Part shown: piece after piece, positions 54,687-64,000 of the stretch
Layout: every line of letters starts with the position of its first letter
Numbering within the stretch: the stretch's first letter is position 1
DNA from: Niabella yanshanensis
GTDB lineage: Bacteria; Bacteroidota; Bacteroidia; Chitinophagales; Chitinophagaceae
NCBI RefSeq assembly: GCF_034424215.1
Contig: NZ_CP139960.1
Location: forward strand, 2,914,001 to 2,978,000
Length of the DNA stretch: 64,000 bases
Reading direction: 5' to 3'
Made by a program: the position numbers and the translations under genes
Notes under the pieces: model-generated
What the model saw: the letters and a program-made list of their open reading frames with translations, nothing else
Told to the model about the DNA's origin: nothing
Database searches by the model: none

Positions 54687-56414
54687 ATGAAAGAGCTTAC
54701 GTTAAGTAAGATGCTCACTTTTCTTTTTACACTGGGAGCATTAAACCTATCCTATGGTCAGAATATACAAGATTATCAGGGTGGAATTACCGGAGGAACA
54801 ATTAGTTTTAGCAGTAAGACAAATACTCGCCAGTATGCTTTTGGACTAAGCGTACACCCGGTCCCCTATAGTGGCCTCAAAGGAAAGTTTTATATTAACT
54901 ACCCAAAGAATGAAAACCGCAAGCAAACCAATCTCCATTATTTTCCAGGTGTAGAAAAAATCAGGATTAGCCTTCATATTGATACTGCAGTTTATAATAT
55001 TGACGATATGCGTTATTTTATAATGGACGGTGACTCCACTATCCGGGTCGACTGGAGCAAACCGCCTCGAAAAGGGCGCTGGCAAGCTCAGGAAAATGGA
55101 GAAAGCACTACCACTGTTTTTTTAGATAATATAGAATGCAATAACAAAGTACTAACCATCAAATTATACAGTATTAAAAATCCTGAGAGCATTCTCACAA
55201 CGATTGTGAGCACAAAAATTTTAGAGAACCCTTTATTATATAGTGTGACTGCTCTTAGCAATTTAGATGGTTTTTCTAAAAGAGAAAAAAGAGGCAAGCC
55301 CTCGCTTAGCAGGCGAACCCCACTTAATCTGAAAAATGCCTCCATTAATAACGATATTAATATAAGTGGTGTAACCTTGGTTTTGCGACCTAATAACTCT
55401 ATTTATTTTTTCAGAAGCTATCTCATTCGAGAAGAAAAAGGCAACGCTGACACAATAAATCTTCATTTGAACTGGAGTTTAAAAGAGTATAAAAGCTTCG
55501 AGGGGTACCCTCCGGGAGTTTACTCCGCCAGCCTAACTGGATTTACGACAAAGCCGGGCAAATACAAAATATTGATCACCACAGCAGACTACGGAATTGA
55601 ATCAGCTCAATATGGTATAAGAGAAGAAGGATCTCCAGCGAATACCTTTCCGCCTGCTTATACTGAGATGGAATTTGAAGTACTTCAGCCCTATACATTC
55701 AGTTTAGTTTCTGTTTTTCTGATCATAGGTGCACTCATGGTTTGTGTTTGCCTATGGGTTCTTTACTCAAAAAAAAGACAGCAAAAGAAAATATTAAAAG
55801 AGCAGTTAGCCAACAAAGAAGTCCAACTTAATCTGCAATCTATCCGGTCTCAGCTCAATCCCCATTTTATTTTCAATGCACTTTCGGGAATTCAAACGCT
55901 AATGAACAAAAATGAAACGGATACAGCCAACGAATACCTCGCTAAGTTCGCCAGATTAACACGGCGGGTTCTGGACGATGCCGGTAAAGAGCAGGTGAGC
56001 CTGGCTGATGAAGCAGCGCTTTTAGATGACTACCTGAAGATGGAACAATTGAGATTTGGCTTTCAATACAACATCACTATAGATGATAAGCTCAGTGAGG
56101 ATATACAAATCCCGGTGATGTTGCTGCAACCCCTGGTAGAAAATGCGGTAAAACATGGTATGGTTGAAAAGAAAAAAAATGGCGTTATTGAGGTTGGCTT
56201 TTCAAAAAATGGTGATAACCTGGTTTTAAAAGTAACAGATAACGGTGAAGGATTCGACAAAGAAAGCCTCGTTAGCGGTAAGGGATTGGAACTCACGAAA
56301 AACCGGGTATCTTTATCCAATACCATTTATAAAAATACACCTTTGAGCTTTGACATTGAACCTACAACAGCCGGTACTGCAGCCACCATTATTCTTAAAA
56401 ACTGGTTATCATGA
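54687..56414 (+). CDS. LytS-type sensor histidine kinase
   Basis: 575 residues from the ATG at 54687; the ORF's earlier TTG is less likely. An N-terminal signal-like helix and a large exported domain (about 30-350, no known fold) precede one membrane helix (about 350-370). The HisKA_7TM/LytS-type kinase follows: HFIFNALSGIQTLM (His), PVMLLQPLVENAVKHG and KVTDNGEGFDKE. Overlaps the next gene by 4 bases (ATGA), a coupled pair. Confidence 0.9.
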   Translation: MKELTLSKMLTFLFTLGALNLSYGQNIQDYQGGITGGTISFSSKTNTRQYAFGLSVHPVPYSGLKGKFYINYPKNENRKQTNLHYFPGVEKIRISLHIDTAVYNIDDMRYFIMDGDSTIRVDWSKPPRKGRWQAQENGESTTTVFLDNIECNNKVLTIKLYSIKNPESILTTIVSTKILENPLLYSVTALSNLDGFSKREKRGKPSLSRRTPLNLKNASINNDINISGVTLVLRPNNSIYFFRSYLIREEKGNADTINLHLNWSLKEYKSFEGYPPGVYSASLTGFTTKPGKYKILITTADYGIESAQYGIREEGSPANTFPPAYTEMEFEVLQPYTFSLVSVFLIIGALMVCVCLWVLYSKKRQQKKILKEQLANKEVQLNLQSIRSQLNPHFIFNALSGIQTLMNKNETDTANEYLAKFARLTRRVLDDAGKEQVSLADEAALLDDYLKMEQLRFGFQYNITIDDKLSEDIQIPVMLLQPLVENAVKHGMVEKKKNGVIEVGFSKNGDNLVLKVTDNGEGFDKESLVSGKGLELTKNRVSLSNTIYKNTPLSFDIEPTTAGTAATIILKNWLS

Positions 56415-57163
56415 ACGCGATCATTGTAGACGATGAACCCCACAATATTGACAACCTGCAAATCCTGTTGCAAAGACATTGCCCCGGTATCGGGGTTATT
56501 GGCAAGGCAGATAACATTGACGAAGCATTTAACCTTATCAGTACCCAAAAGCCGGATGTGGTTTTCCTGGATATCATTTTGGGAAAGCAAACGGGGTTTG
56601 ACCTGCTCGCTCAGTTACCGGTGAAGGACTTTGAAGTGATTTTTGTTACTGCGTTTGATCAATATGGGGTTCGTGCTGTAAAATCGGCCGCACTGGATTA
56701 TTTGCTGAAACCCCTGGATATAACCGAGCTAAAAGCAGCCGTTGACAAAGCATCTGAAAAAATAAAACTAAGGAAGAAGAACACCCAGCTCGATTTCCTG
56801 ATGGACTATATTACCCAGCGGGGAAAAGCTCCGGCCAAAGTTGCGCTGCCTTTAAGAAATGAAGTACGTTACATCGAAATCAGTCATATCGTTCGTTGTG
56901 AAGCTACCAATTCATATACCTGGTTTTACCTGACCAACAAGGAAAAGATACTGGTATCGAAATCATTGAAAGAGTATGACGACCTGTTTAATACACAGGG
57001 TTTCATCAGGTGTCATCAAAGTCACCTGGTGAATATATTTTTCGTCAGAAGCCTGCTAAGAGAGGATAGCGGGGTTTTATTGATGCAGGACGGCGAAAAA
57101 ATCCCCATTTCAAAAGCAAAAAAAGAGATGGTAAAGCTGGCGCTTTTAAAAAGCAATCAATAA
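56411..57163 (+). CDS. LytTR-family response regulator
   Basis: 250 residues. Receiver (IIVDDEPHNIDNL, phospho-Asp in VFLDIILGKQTGF at about 54, Lys in LLKPLD) joined to a LytTR DNA-binding domain (RYIEISHIVRCEATNSYTWFYL, FIRCHQSHLVN). Translationally coupled to the kinase at 54687. LytTR regulators often control cell-wall, competence or virulence-like genes; the target here is unknown. Confidence 0.95.
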   Translation: MNAIIVDDEPHNIDNLQILLQRHCPGIGVIGKADNIDEAFNLISTQKPDVVFLDIILGKQTGFDLLAQLPVKDFEVIFVTAFDQYGVRAVKSAALDYLLKPLDITELKAAVDKASEKIKLRKKNTQLDFLMDYITQRGKAPAKVALPLRNEVRYIEISHIVRCEATNSYTWFYLTNKEKILVSKSLKEYDDLFNTQGFIRCHQSHLVNIFFVRSLLREDSGVLLMQDGEKIPISKAKKEMVKLALLKSNQ

Positions 57164-57192
57164 ACAGTTCTGTACGTGCGCATACACTACAT

Positions 57193-57235
57193 GGTTGAAA
57201 TGTTGAAAAGGGGAATCCTCGTCAACATTTCAACC
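57193..57235. terminator. Perfect 14-bp inverted repeat between LytTR and guaB
   Basis: GGTTGAAATGTTGA (57193-57206) pairs with TCAACATTTCAACC (57222-57235). It sits between converging genes, so a bidirectional terminator is likely, though U-runs are weak. Confidence 0.6.
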
Positions 57236-57249
57236 TGTTAACTAATCAA

Positions 57250-58794
<1,545 letters not shown>

Positions 58795-58927
58795 TTACGC
58801 ATAATTCAGCCAGCCAACAACCTTCTGCCCGCAGTTTTTGTTATGAGTCAGTCGCTTGTAAAGCACCGGCATTTGTCAGGCATTTGTCCATCTTTTAGAT
58901 AGGCTTTATATTCTCGAACATCTAACC

Positions 58928-58935
58928 TACATTTG
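58928..58935 (+). promoter_or_regulatory. -7 box of zwf
   Basis: TACATTTG, a full TAnnTTTG match, 48 bases before the ATG at 58984. No clear -33. Confidence 0.45.
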
Positions 58936-58983
58936 CCGGATAACAACGTGTTGATACACTCTTTTAAGAGTAAAACCTTTAGC

Positions 58984-60510
58984 ATGCAAAGAGATTTAGA
59001 AAACAGAAAGCCCCAGGCTACCATACTATTCATTTTTGGTGGCAGCGGCGACCTTAACCAACGCAAACTAACTCCTGCCCTGTTCAATTTAAGTATAGAT
59101 GGACTGATGCCGGAAGAATTTGCCATTATTGGTACCGGTAGAACAGATTATAGCAATGAGAAATTCAGGAACCATTTATTCGGTGGTATTAAAGAGTTCT
59201 CCCGTCGTAAAGAAAATCCTCCCGGTAGCTGGGAAGCTTTTTCTGAACATATTTCTTATTTAAGAATGGATGTGGACCAGCCAGCATCTTATGAGCCTAT
59301 CAAAGAGATTATTGAAAAATATGAAGCAGATTGGGGCACTTCTGCAGAAGTGATCTTTTACCTGGCGGTAGCACCACAGCTGGTACCTGAAATCACCACT
59401 AATCTTCATGGTCTGCAATTAGACAAATCGAAAGATTGCATGCGCATTGTGGTAGAAAAGCCATTTGGGCATGACCTGAAGAGTTCGAAGGAATTAAATA
59501 AACTCCTGACCGATATGTTTGACGAAAGCCAGATATATCGTATTGACCATTATTTAGGAAAAGATACGGTGCAGAATATCCTGGCACTTCGTTTTGCCAA
59601 TGCTTTATTTGAGCCTTTATGGAACAGCAATTATATTGATCACGTACAGATCACAGCTTCAGAAACAGTAGGTGTGGAAGATCGTGGCGGTTATTACGAA
59701 CGCTCGGGCGCATTGCGTGATATGGTGCAGAACCATATTTTACAGTTATTGTGCATGGTAGCCATGGAAGCTCCCGTATCGTTCAATGCCGATGAGATCC
59801 GTAATAAGAAATCGGATGTTTTGAATGCGATCCGCAAGATCAAAAAGGAAGATGTACAGAAATACGCCGTTCGCGGCCAGTACTCGCAGGGATGGATGCA
59901 GGGTAAGGAAGAAAAGGCATACCGCGATGAGAAAGGAGTCAATCCGAACTCGGGTGTTGAAACATTTGCGGCAGTAAAGTTTTATGTGGATAACTGGCGC
60001 TGGCAGGGTGTGCCTTTTTATGTACGTACCGGTAAATTCTTAAAAGAAAAAACCACGCTGATCACGATACAGTTTAAAGAAGGGCCAAAATATGCGTTTC
60101 CTCCGGAAGCATCTGAAACCTGGCGTTCCAACCGGCTTACCATCAGCATACAGCCTGAAATGGATATCCGCCTGCGGTTCCAGGCTAAACGCCCCGGACA
60201 AACCATGTCCTTGAACCCGGTAAACATGGTGTTCAGCTATAATGAAACCTTCCAGGAGCCTCAACCCGAAGCTTACGAAACCCTGCTACTGGATGCGATG
60301 ATGGGTAACCCTACCCAGTTTATGCGTGGCGACCAGGTAGAAATTGCCTGGGAAGTAATTGAGCCTATACTGGATACCTGGGAAAAACGCCCGCCGGTAG
60401 ACTTCCCTAATTATGCCCCGGGAAGCTGGGGGCCTGAAGACGCCGAAGCGTTGATTGCGAAAGACGGCAGAAACTGGATCACTTTGCCTCCGGGAAAAAA
60501 GGAGCACTAA
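58984..60510 (+). CDS. zwf: Glucose-6-phosphate 1-dehydrogenase
   Basis: 508 residues from the ATG at 58984 (MQRDLENRKPQATILFIFGGSGDL); the longer ORF adds unrelated sequence. Oxidises glucose-6-P, feeding the oxidative pentose-phosphate pathway. NAD(P) fold FGGSGDLNQRKL, substrate motif YRIDHYLGKDTVQNIL, and AVKFYVDNWRWQGVPFYVRTGK near the active-site loop. Stand-alone gene with its own terminator. Together with phosphoketolase (4414) it covers entry and exit of pentose-phosphate flux. Confidence 0.97.
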   Translation: MQRDLENRKPQATILFIFGGSGDLNQRKLTPALFNLSIDGLMPEEFAIIGTGRTDYSNEKFRNHLFGGIKEFSRRKENPPGSWEAFSEHISYLRMDVDQPASYEPIKEIIEKYEADWGTSAEVIFYLAVAPQLVPEITTNLHGLQLDKSKDCMRIVVEKPFGHDLKSSKELNKLLTDMFDESQIYRIDHYLGKDTVQNILALRFANALFEPLWNSNYIDHVQITASETVGVEDRGGYYERSGALRDMVQNHILQLLCMVAMEAPVSFNADEIRNKKSDVLNAIRKIKKEDVQKYAVRGQYSQGWMQGKEEKAYRDEKGVNPNSGVETFAAVKFYVDNWRWQGVPFYVRTGKFLKEKTTLITIQFKEGPKYAFPPEASETWRSNRLTISIQPEMDIRLRFQAKRPGQTMSLNPVNMVFSYNETFQEPQPEAYETLLLDAMMGNPTQFMRGDQVEIAWEVIEPILDTWEKRPPVDFPNYAPGSWGPEDAEALIAKDGRNWITLPPGKKEH

Positions 60511-60529
60511 ATATTATTTAGCATCATCT

Positions 60530-60568
60530 AAATGGCGGCAACATTGCAGTTGCTGCCATTTTTGTTTT
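60530..60568 (+). terminator. Intrinsic terminator of zwf
   Basis: A 13-bp stem (60530-60542 with 60549-60561, one G-U pair) followed by TTTGTTTTAT. Confidence 0.85.
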
Positions 60569-60664
60569 ATTGCTGTCTTGTGGTTACCCCCAACCCCCTC
60601 CAGATATATTTTAACAAAATAGCATTATCAATCCTTTGTAACTTAGTTATCTAAACTACTACCA

Positions 60665-62953
60665 ATGAGACATTTTGCTTTCCTTTTTGTAATGATATCC
60701 ACATCACTATGCATTAATGCACAAACCAGCCAGCAACAAAAAAACATGATCGCTTTCGCGAAGCTGTATGGCTATGTGAAATATTTTCACCCTTCAGACG
60801 AAGCAGCAGCTTTAGACTGGGACCGGTTTGCTATTTATGGAGCGGGTAAAGTTCTTCACGCAAAATCTGATGCTGAGCTCTCCTCCACCTTACAAAACCT
60901 CTTTCGGCCATTTGCACCCTCCGTTCAAATCGGGAAAAACCCCGTATTCAAAAAAAGCCTGATTATCCCGGCTGATAAAAATTACTACAAACCGGCATTC
61001 TGGTTTCACACCGGGGTGGGTTTTTCCGACAATCCCATTTATTCCAGCGTACGGTTAAACCGGCCACAGACGGCTAAAAAAGGCAGGCCTTCAGGCTTCG
61101 CGCCCTTTACCCAGGCAATAGAAGCGCTAGCGCTACGGGGAAAAGAAATAAAAATGTCAGGACGCATGAAAGTAGATGTATCAGAAAGTGGCACGGGGCA
61201 TTTCTGGCTCAGGGTAGACAGGGCGGATAATAAAATGGGATTCTTCTATAATATGGATGATAAGCCCGCCATTAAAAATGAGTGGCAATCTTACGAATTT
61301 ACCGGTAAGGTAGATTCCGATGCCCAACAAATATACTTTGGCGGATTTTTGCAAGGTGAGGGTACTATATGGGCAGATGATGTAAAACTTTTTGAAAGAG
61401 ACAAGGAAGGAGATGCCTGGCGCCCGGTAGACATAAAAAATGGAGGGTTTGAAACAGCCGGTCAGAGCAGCCATGCCGAAGGATGGTTTACCGGTCCGGT
61501 AGAAGGGTACAAATACGCTGTCAATCCTTCCGACAATAATAAAATTCTTGAAATCACTAATGACAACTCAGCAGCTCAGCCAGACCCTTCTTCAGTAACC
61601 ATCACAACGGCTGTAGATTATAAAGCTTCCCCTAAACCCGGCGAAGTAATAACCGCAGCACTTGGCCCCAACATTGAAGCTGTTGTGCCCATCGTGCTAT
61701 ATTGCACCACAGAACATACTTTTCCGGCAGGTAATGCTGGCAACTTAGCAATGTTGAAAAAAGAAATGGATGCGTTCTTTAACGAAAACAGAAACGCCAC
61801 CAGCCTGGCACTCAGGTTGGGCGATGTGGTCATTGCCTGGAACATATTCAAACATTTCTTTCCTTACTGGAACAATGCTTCACAAAGCTCCGATGCAATA
61901 TTGGAAAAGGCTGTAGCCAAATCTTTCACCGACCCAACACCTCTTGCTTTCAAAGAAACGCTGCTTCAGATGACCGAGCCATTGAACGATGGGCATGTAT
62001 GGGTAGGCTTAAATAATGACGCGTCTAACGCCTATACCTTACCTATTCAATTTGATTGGGTGGAAAACAAAGTGATTGTTGACAAGGTTTTTGATAAAAA
62101 TGCAGGAGACGTTCAGCCCGGCGATATCGTAGATAAAATAGATGGCCAAAGCGCCGCTGCTGTTTATAAAGATAAAATGAGCTTGATTTCCGGCTCACCC
62201 CAATGGAAATCTTACAGGGCAATGAGCAACTTTGCGGCCGGTTCTCAAAACAGCCCGGTTAAACTAACGCTATTGCGTGGCGATAAAACTATCGAACTGC
62301 CATTAAACAGAGACTTACCAGTTGGGCAATATGGAACAGCCGTAAATAATCTCCGAAAAAAAAGCGGGAAAGTGACAGACGGTATTTATTACCTGGACCT
62401 CAATACGCTATCTAAAGACACTATCGATAGTTGGATCCATGATCTGGCCGGGGCAAAAGGTATTATTTGTGACCTTCGTGGATATCCCAACAGCAACCAC
62501 AACCTCATTAATCACCTGCTGAAAACGGGTGAAGATACCAAGTGGATGTTTGTTGCCAAGACAGCTCACCCCGATCAGCAGAAAATTGAGTTTAAAGATT
62601 TTGGATGGAATATGCAACCTCAGCAACCTGCTATTAAGGGCAAAGTAATCTTCATAACAGACGGCAGGGCGATCAGCTATGCCGAAAGCTATATGGGTTT
62701 TGTTAAAGACTTCAAACTGGCTACCATCATAGGCCAACCTACGGCAGGCACCAATGGCAATGTCAATCCTTTTACGCTACCGGGCGGGTACACTATATCG
62801 TGGACCGGTATGCTGGTTAAAAACCACGATGGCAGCGCCCATCACATAAAAGGCATTATACCAGACATTCCGTTGCAGAGAACCTTAAAAGGTGTTGCGG
62901 AAGGAAGAGACGAATTTTATGAAAAAGCAGTTCAGCTTATACAGGCAGAATAG
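60665..62953 (+). CDS. S41-family (C-terminal processing) peptidase, exported
   Basis: 762 residues. Signal peptide ends near CINAQ. The N-terminal half is an unassigned region, including a jelly-roll-like segment (about residues 165-250). The S41 core lies in the C-terminal third, with the Ser in ITDGRAISYAESYMGF and an active-site Lys region after it. A PDZ-like stretch (PIQFDWVENKVIVDKVFDKNAGDVQPGDIVDKIDGQ) precedes it. A periplasmic serine protease; substrate unknown. Confidence 0.85.
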   Translation: MRHFAFLFVMISTSLCINAQTSQQQKNMIAFAKLYGYVKYFHPSDEAAALDWDRFAIYGAGKVLHAKSDAELSSTLQNLFRPFAPSVQIGKNPVFKKSLIIPADKNYYKPAFWFHTGVGFSDNPIYSSVRLNRPQTAKKGRPSGFAPFTQAIEALALRGKEIKMSGRMKVDVSESGTGHFWLRVDRADNKMGFFYNMDDKPAIKNEWQSYEFTGKVDSDAQQIYFGGFLQGEGTIWADDVKLFERDKEGDAWRPVDIKNGGFETAGQSSHAEGWFTGPVEGYKYAVNPSDNNKILEITNDNSAAQPDPSSVTITTAVDYKASPKPGEVITAALGPNIEAVVPIVLYCTTEHTFPAGNAGNLAMLKKEMDAFFNENRNATSLALRLGDVVIAWNIFKHFFPYWNNASQSSDAILEKAVAKSFTDPTPLAFKETLLQMTEPLNDGHVWVGLNNDASNAYTLPIQFDWVENKVIVDKVFDKNAGDVQPGDIVDKIDGQSAAAVYKDKMSLISGSPQWKSYRAMSNFAAGSQNSPVKLTLLRGDKTIELPLNRDLPVGQYGTAVNNLRKKSGKVTDGIYYLDLNTLSKDTIDSWIHDLAGAKGIICDLRGYPNSNHNLINHLLKTGEDTKWMFVAKTAHPDQQKIEFKDFGWNMQPQQPAIKGKVIFITDGRAISYAESYMGFVKDFKLATIIGQPTAGTNGNVNPFTLPGGYTISWTGMLVKNHDGSAHHIKGIIPDIPLQRTLKGVAEGRDEFYEKAVQLIQAE

Positions 62954-63054
62954 CTTGGGTTGTCCGTTTCATAACAGCCTTTTCAAAGTTTAACCCAATG
63001 GGGGATATGTATAGGTTTTGACGGTTTTGGGGTGCCAGTTTTAAAATTGATTAA

Positions 63055-63090
63055 TAAAAAACGGGGGCTGGAACCATCCAACCCCGCTTT
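63055..63090 (-). terminator. Intrinsic terminator of the membrane zinc peptidase gene
   Basis: CGGGG (63062-63066) with CCCCG (63082-63086), an inner TGGA/TCCA stem, followed on the minus strand by a T-run. It lies 27 bases after the stop at 63113. Confidence 0.7.
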
Positions 63091-63112
63091 GAAAACACTT
63101 GTTTCTTCTGTA

Positions 63113-63802
63113 TTAATCTCTTCTGCCTCCCAAATAGATCATAATGTACTGAACCAACGTAACCACTGCTGCCAGCGCAGCAACCACATAGGTTGTAGCA
63201 GCCCATTTTAAGGCGTCCTTGGCTTGAGGATACTCATTATTATTGGTGACATTGGTAGTTTGCAGCCACGCTAATGCCCTTTTGCTGGCATCAAATTCTA
63301 CCGGCAAGGTAATTAAGCTAAAAACAACAGTAATAGCCATTAATATGATACCTATTAATAAAAGTGTAGTACTTCCTGAATATGCCATTACAACTCCTGC
63401 CAGTAACACCCAATTCACGATAGTAGAGCTGAATTGTACTGCAGGCACAAGTTTACTACGCATTTCCAGGGGGCCATATGCCGTAGCGTGCTGCACTGCA
63501 TGGCCGCACTCATGAGCTGCCACTGCTGCGGCCGAAATGCTTCTGCCTTCGTAAACGTCAGGGCTTAAATTCACTGTTTTTTTAGTCGGATCGTAGTGAT
63601 CAGATAAAAAACCGGGAGTAGATATCACCCGCACATCATAAATACCATTTTCCCTGAGCATTTTTTCGGCTACTTCTTTGCCACTCATTCCATTAGCTAA
63701 AGGGATCTGGGCATATTTCTTAAACTTACTTTTCAGCACCATCGACACCAGCATACTGATGCCCACAAAAATCATCGAAACTAAAAAAATGGATGAAGTC
63801 AT
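63113..63802 (-). CDS. Membrane zinc metallopeptidase (YugP-like)
   Basis: 229 residues, three to four predicted helices. The zinc motif is AAHECGHAVQHATAYG (HExxH, about residues 93-108), and GMSGKEVAEKMLRENG is the family N-domain. A predicted membrane protease of unknown substrate. The -7 box TATATTTA (63806-63813, one mismatch) with TTTG 20 bases upstream ends 3 bases before the ATG, another candidate near-leaderless gene. The remaining 63838-64000 shows no gene. Confidence 0.88.
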   Translation of the reverse strand: MTSSIFLVSMIFVGISMLVSMVLKSKFKKYAQIPLANGMSGKEVAEKMLRENGIYDVRVISTPGFLSDHYDPTKKTVNLSPDVYEGRSISAAAVAAHECGHAVQHATAYGPLEMRSKLVPAVQFSSTIVNWVLLAGVVMAYSGSTTLLLIGIILMAITVVFSLITLPVEFDASKRALAWLQTTNVTNNNEYPQAKDALKWAATTYVVAALAAVVTLVQYIMIYLGGRRD

Positions 63803-64000
63803 TTATAAATATAATTTGTTTATGAAAATCAATCAAATCCGGAACCAAAGGCAAATTAGTCTAAAAAACCGACTTTTTGTCATGTAGAAAAATATTTGAG
63901 GGTTTTTTAACCATGGCATGAATTTTATTATATACTTATTATCAAGTAGTTATAAAAAAACCTCTTAATCTGCCAGCCGGATTTTATAATTTGTTAACCT

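Overview
The window looks like chromosomal DNA from a Bacteroidota bacterium, most likely a Chitinophagaceae-type member. I infer this from gene content: a carboxypeptidase-regulatory-domain/outer-membrane beta-barrel protein, head-GIN (DUF2807) and DUF4834 proteins, a 7TM-DISM histidine kinase, a LytS/LytTR pair, an LpxR-like protein and an SCO-style array of small exported hypotheticals. Promoters also fit: there is a perfect TTTG-N19-TAnnTTTG promoter before the MerC gene and many TAnnTTTG -7 boxes elsewhere, while Shine-Dalgarno sequences are rare. Base composition is moderate and fairly even. I see no rRNA, tRNA, CRISPR array, insertion sequence, prophage or integrase. Genes are dense and no gap exceeds about 250 bases.

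Layout. 1-4.2 kb: 5' part of an RND efflux pump (permease cut by the window edge, membrane fusion protein, small exported protein), with a perfect operator-like palindrome upstream. 4.4-10 kb: phosphoketolase, then a YceI / porin / YceI / HPF-type group ended by a clean terminator. 10-18 kb: ThuA-like protein, a glycogen-binding-fold protein with a histone-like tail, heme A synthase, TPR protein, Ig-like lipoprotein, RecR, and a thioredoxin-fold/MORN-TonB pair. 18-31 kb: LpxR-like deacylase, a propeller-like exported protein with an outer-membrane protein, RF1, amidohydrolase, FAD monooxygenase, HPP protein, RecO and an MMPL transporter. 31-39 kb: DUF1835 protein, SurA-like PPIase, and the infB-nusA-rimP operon with a terminator-like hairpin in its leader. 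39-40 kb: DUF4834, SnoaL-like and MerC genes.

40.0-46.1 kb is the most unusual block. A tight minus-strand operon encodes a stand-alone ThiF/E1-like adenylating enzyme, a GNAT/LuxI-fold acyltransferase-like protein, a 7TM-DISM sensor kinase, a receiver-kinase hybrid and a single-domain receiver; a second receiver, closely related to the hybrid's, is divergent. I read it as a possible make-and-sense signalling system; the function is inference.

46-64 kb: topoisomerase IB, GlxA-type regulator, flippase, two orphan exported proteins, guaA, a head-GIN lipoprotein, an Rdx/SelW-like protein, a LytS/LytTR two-component pair, guaB, zwf, an S41 peptidase and a membrane zinc peptidase. Metabolically, zwf and phosphoketolase bracket pentose-phosphate flux, and guaA/guaB supply GMP, but they are not co-transcribed. 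Several housekeeping genes (recR, guaB, the PPIase, merC-like) have a -7 box only 3-7 bases before the start codon, suggesting near-leaderless transcripts.
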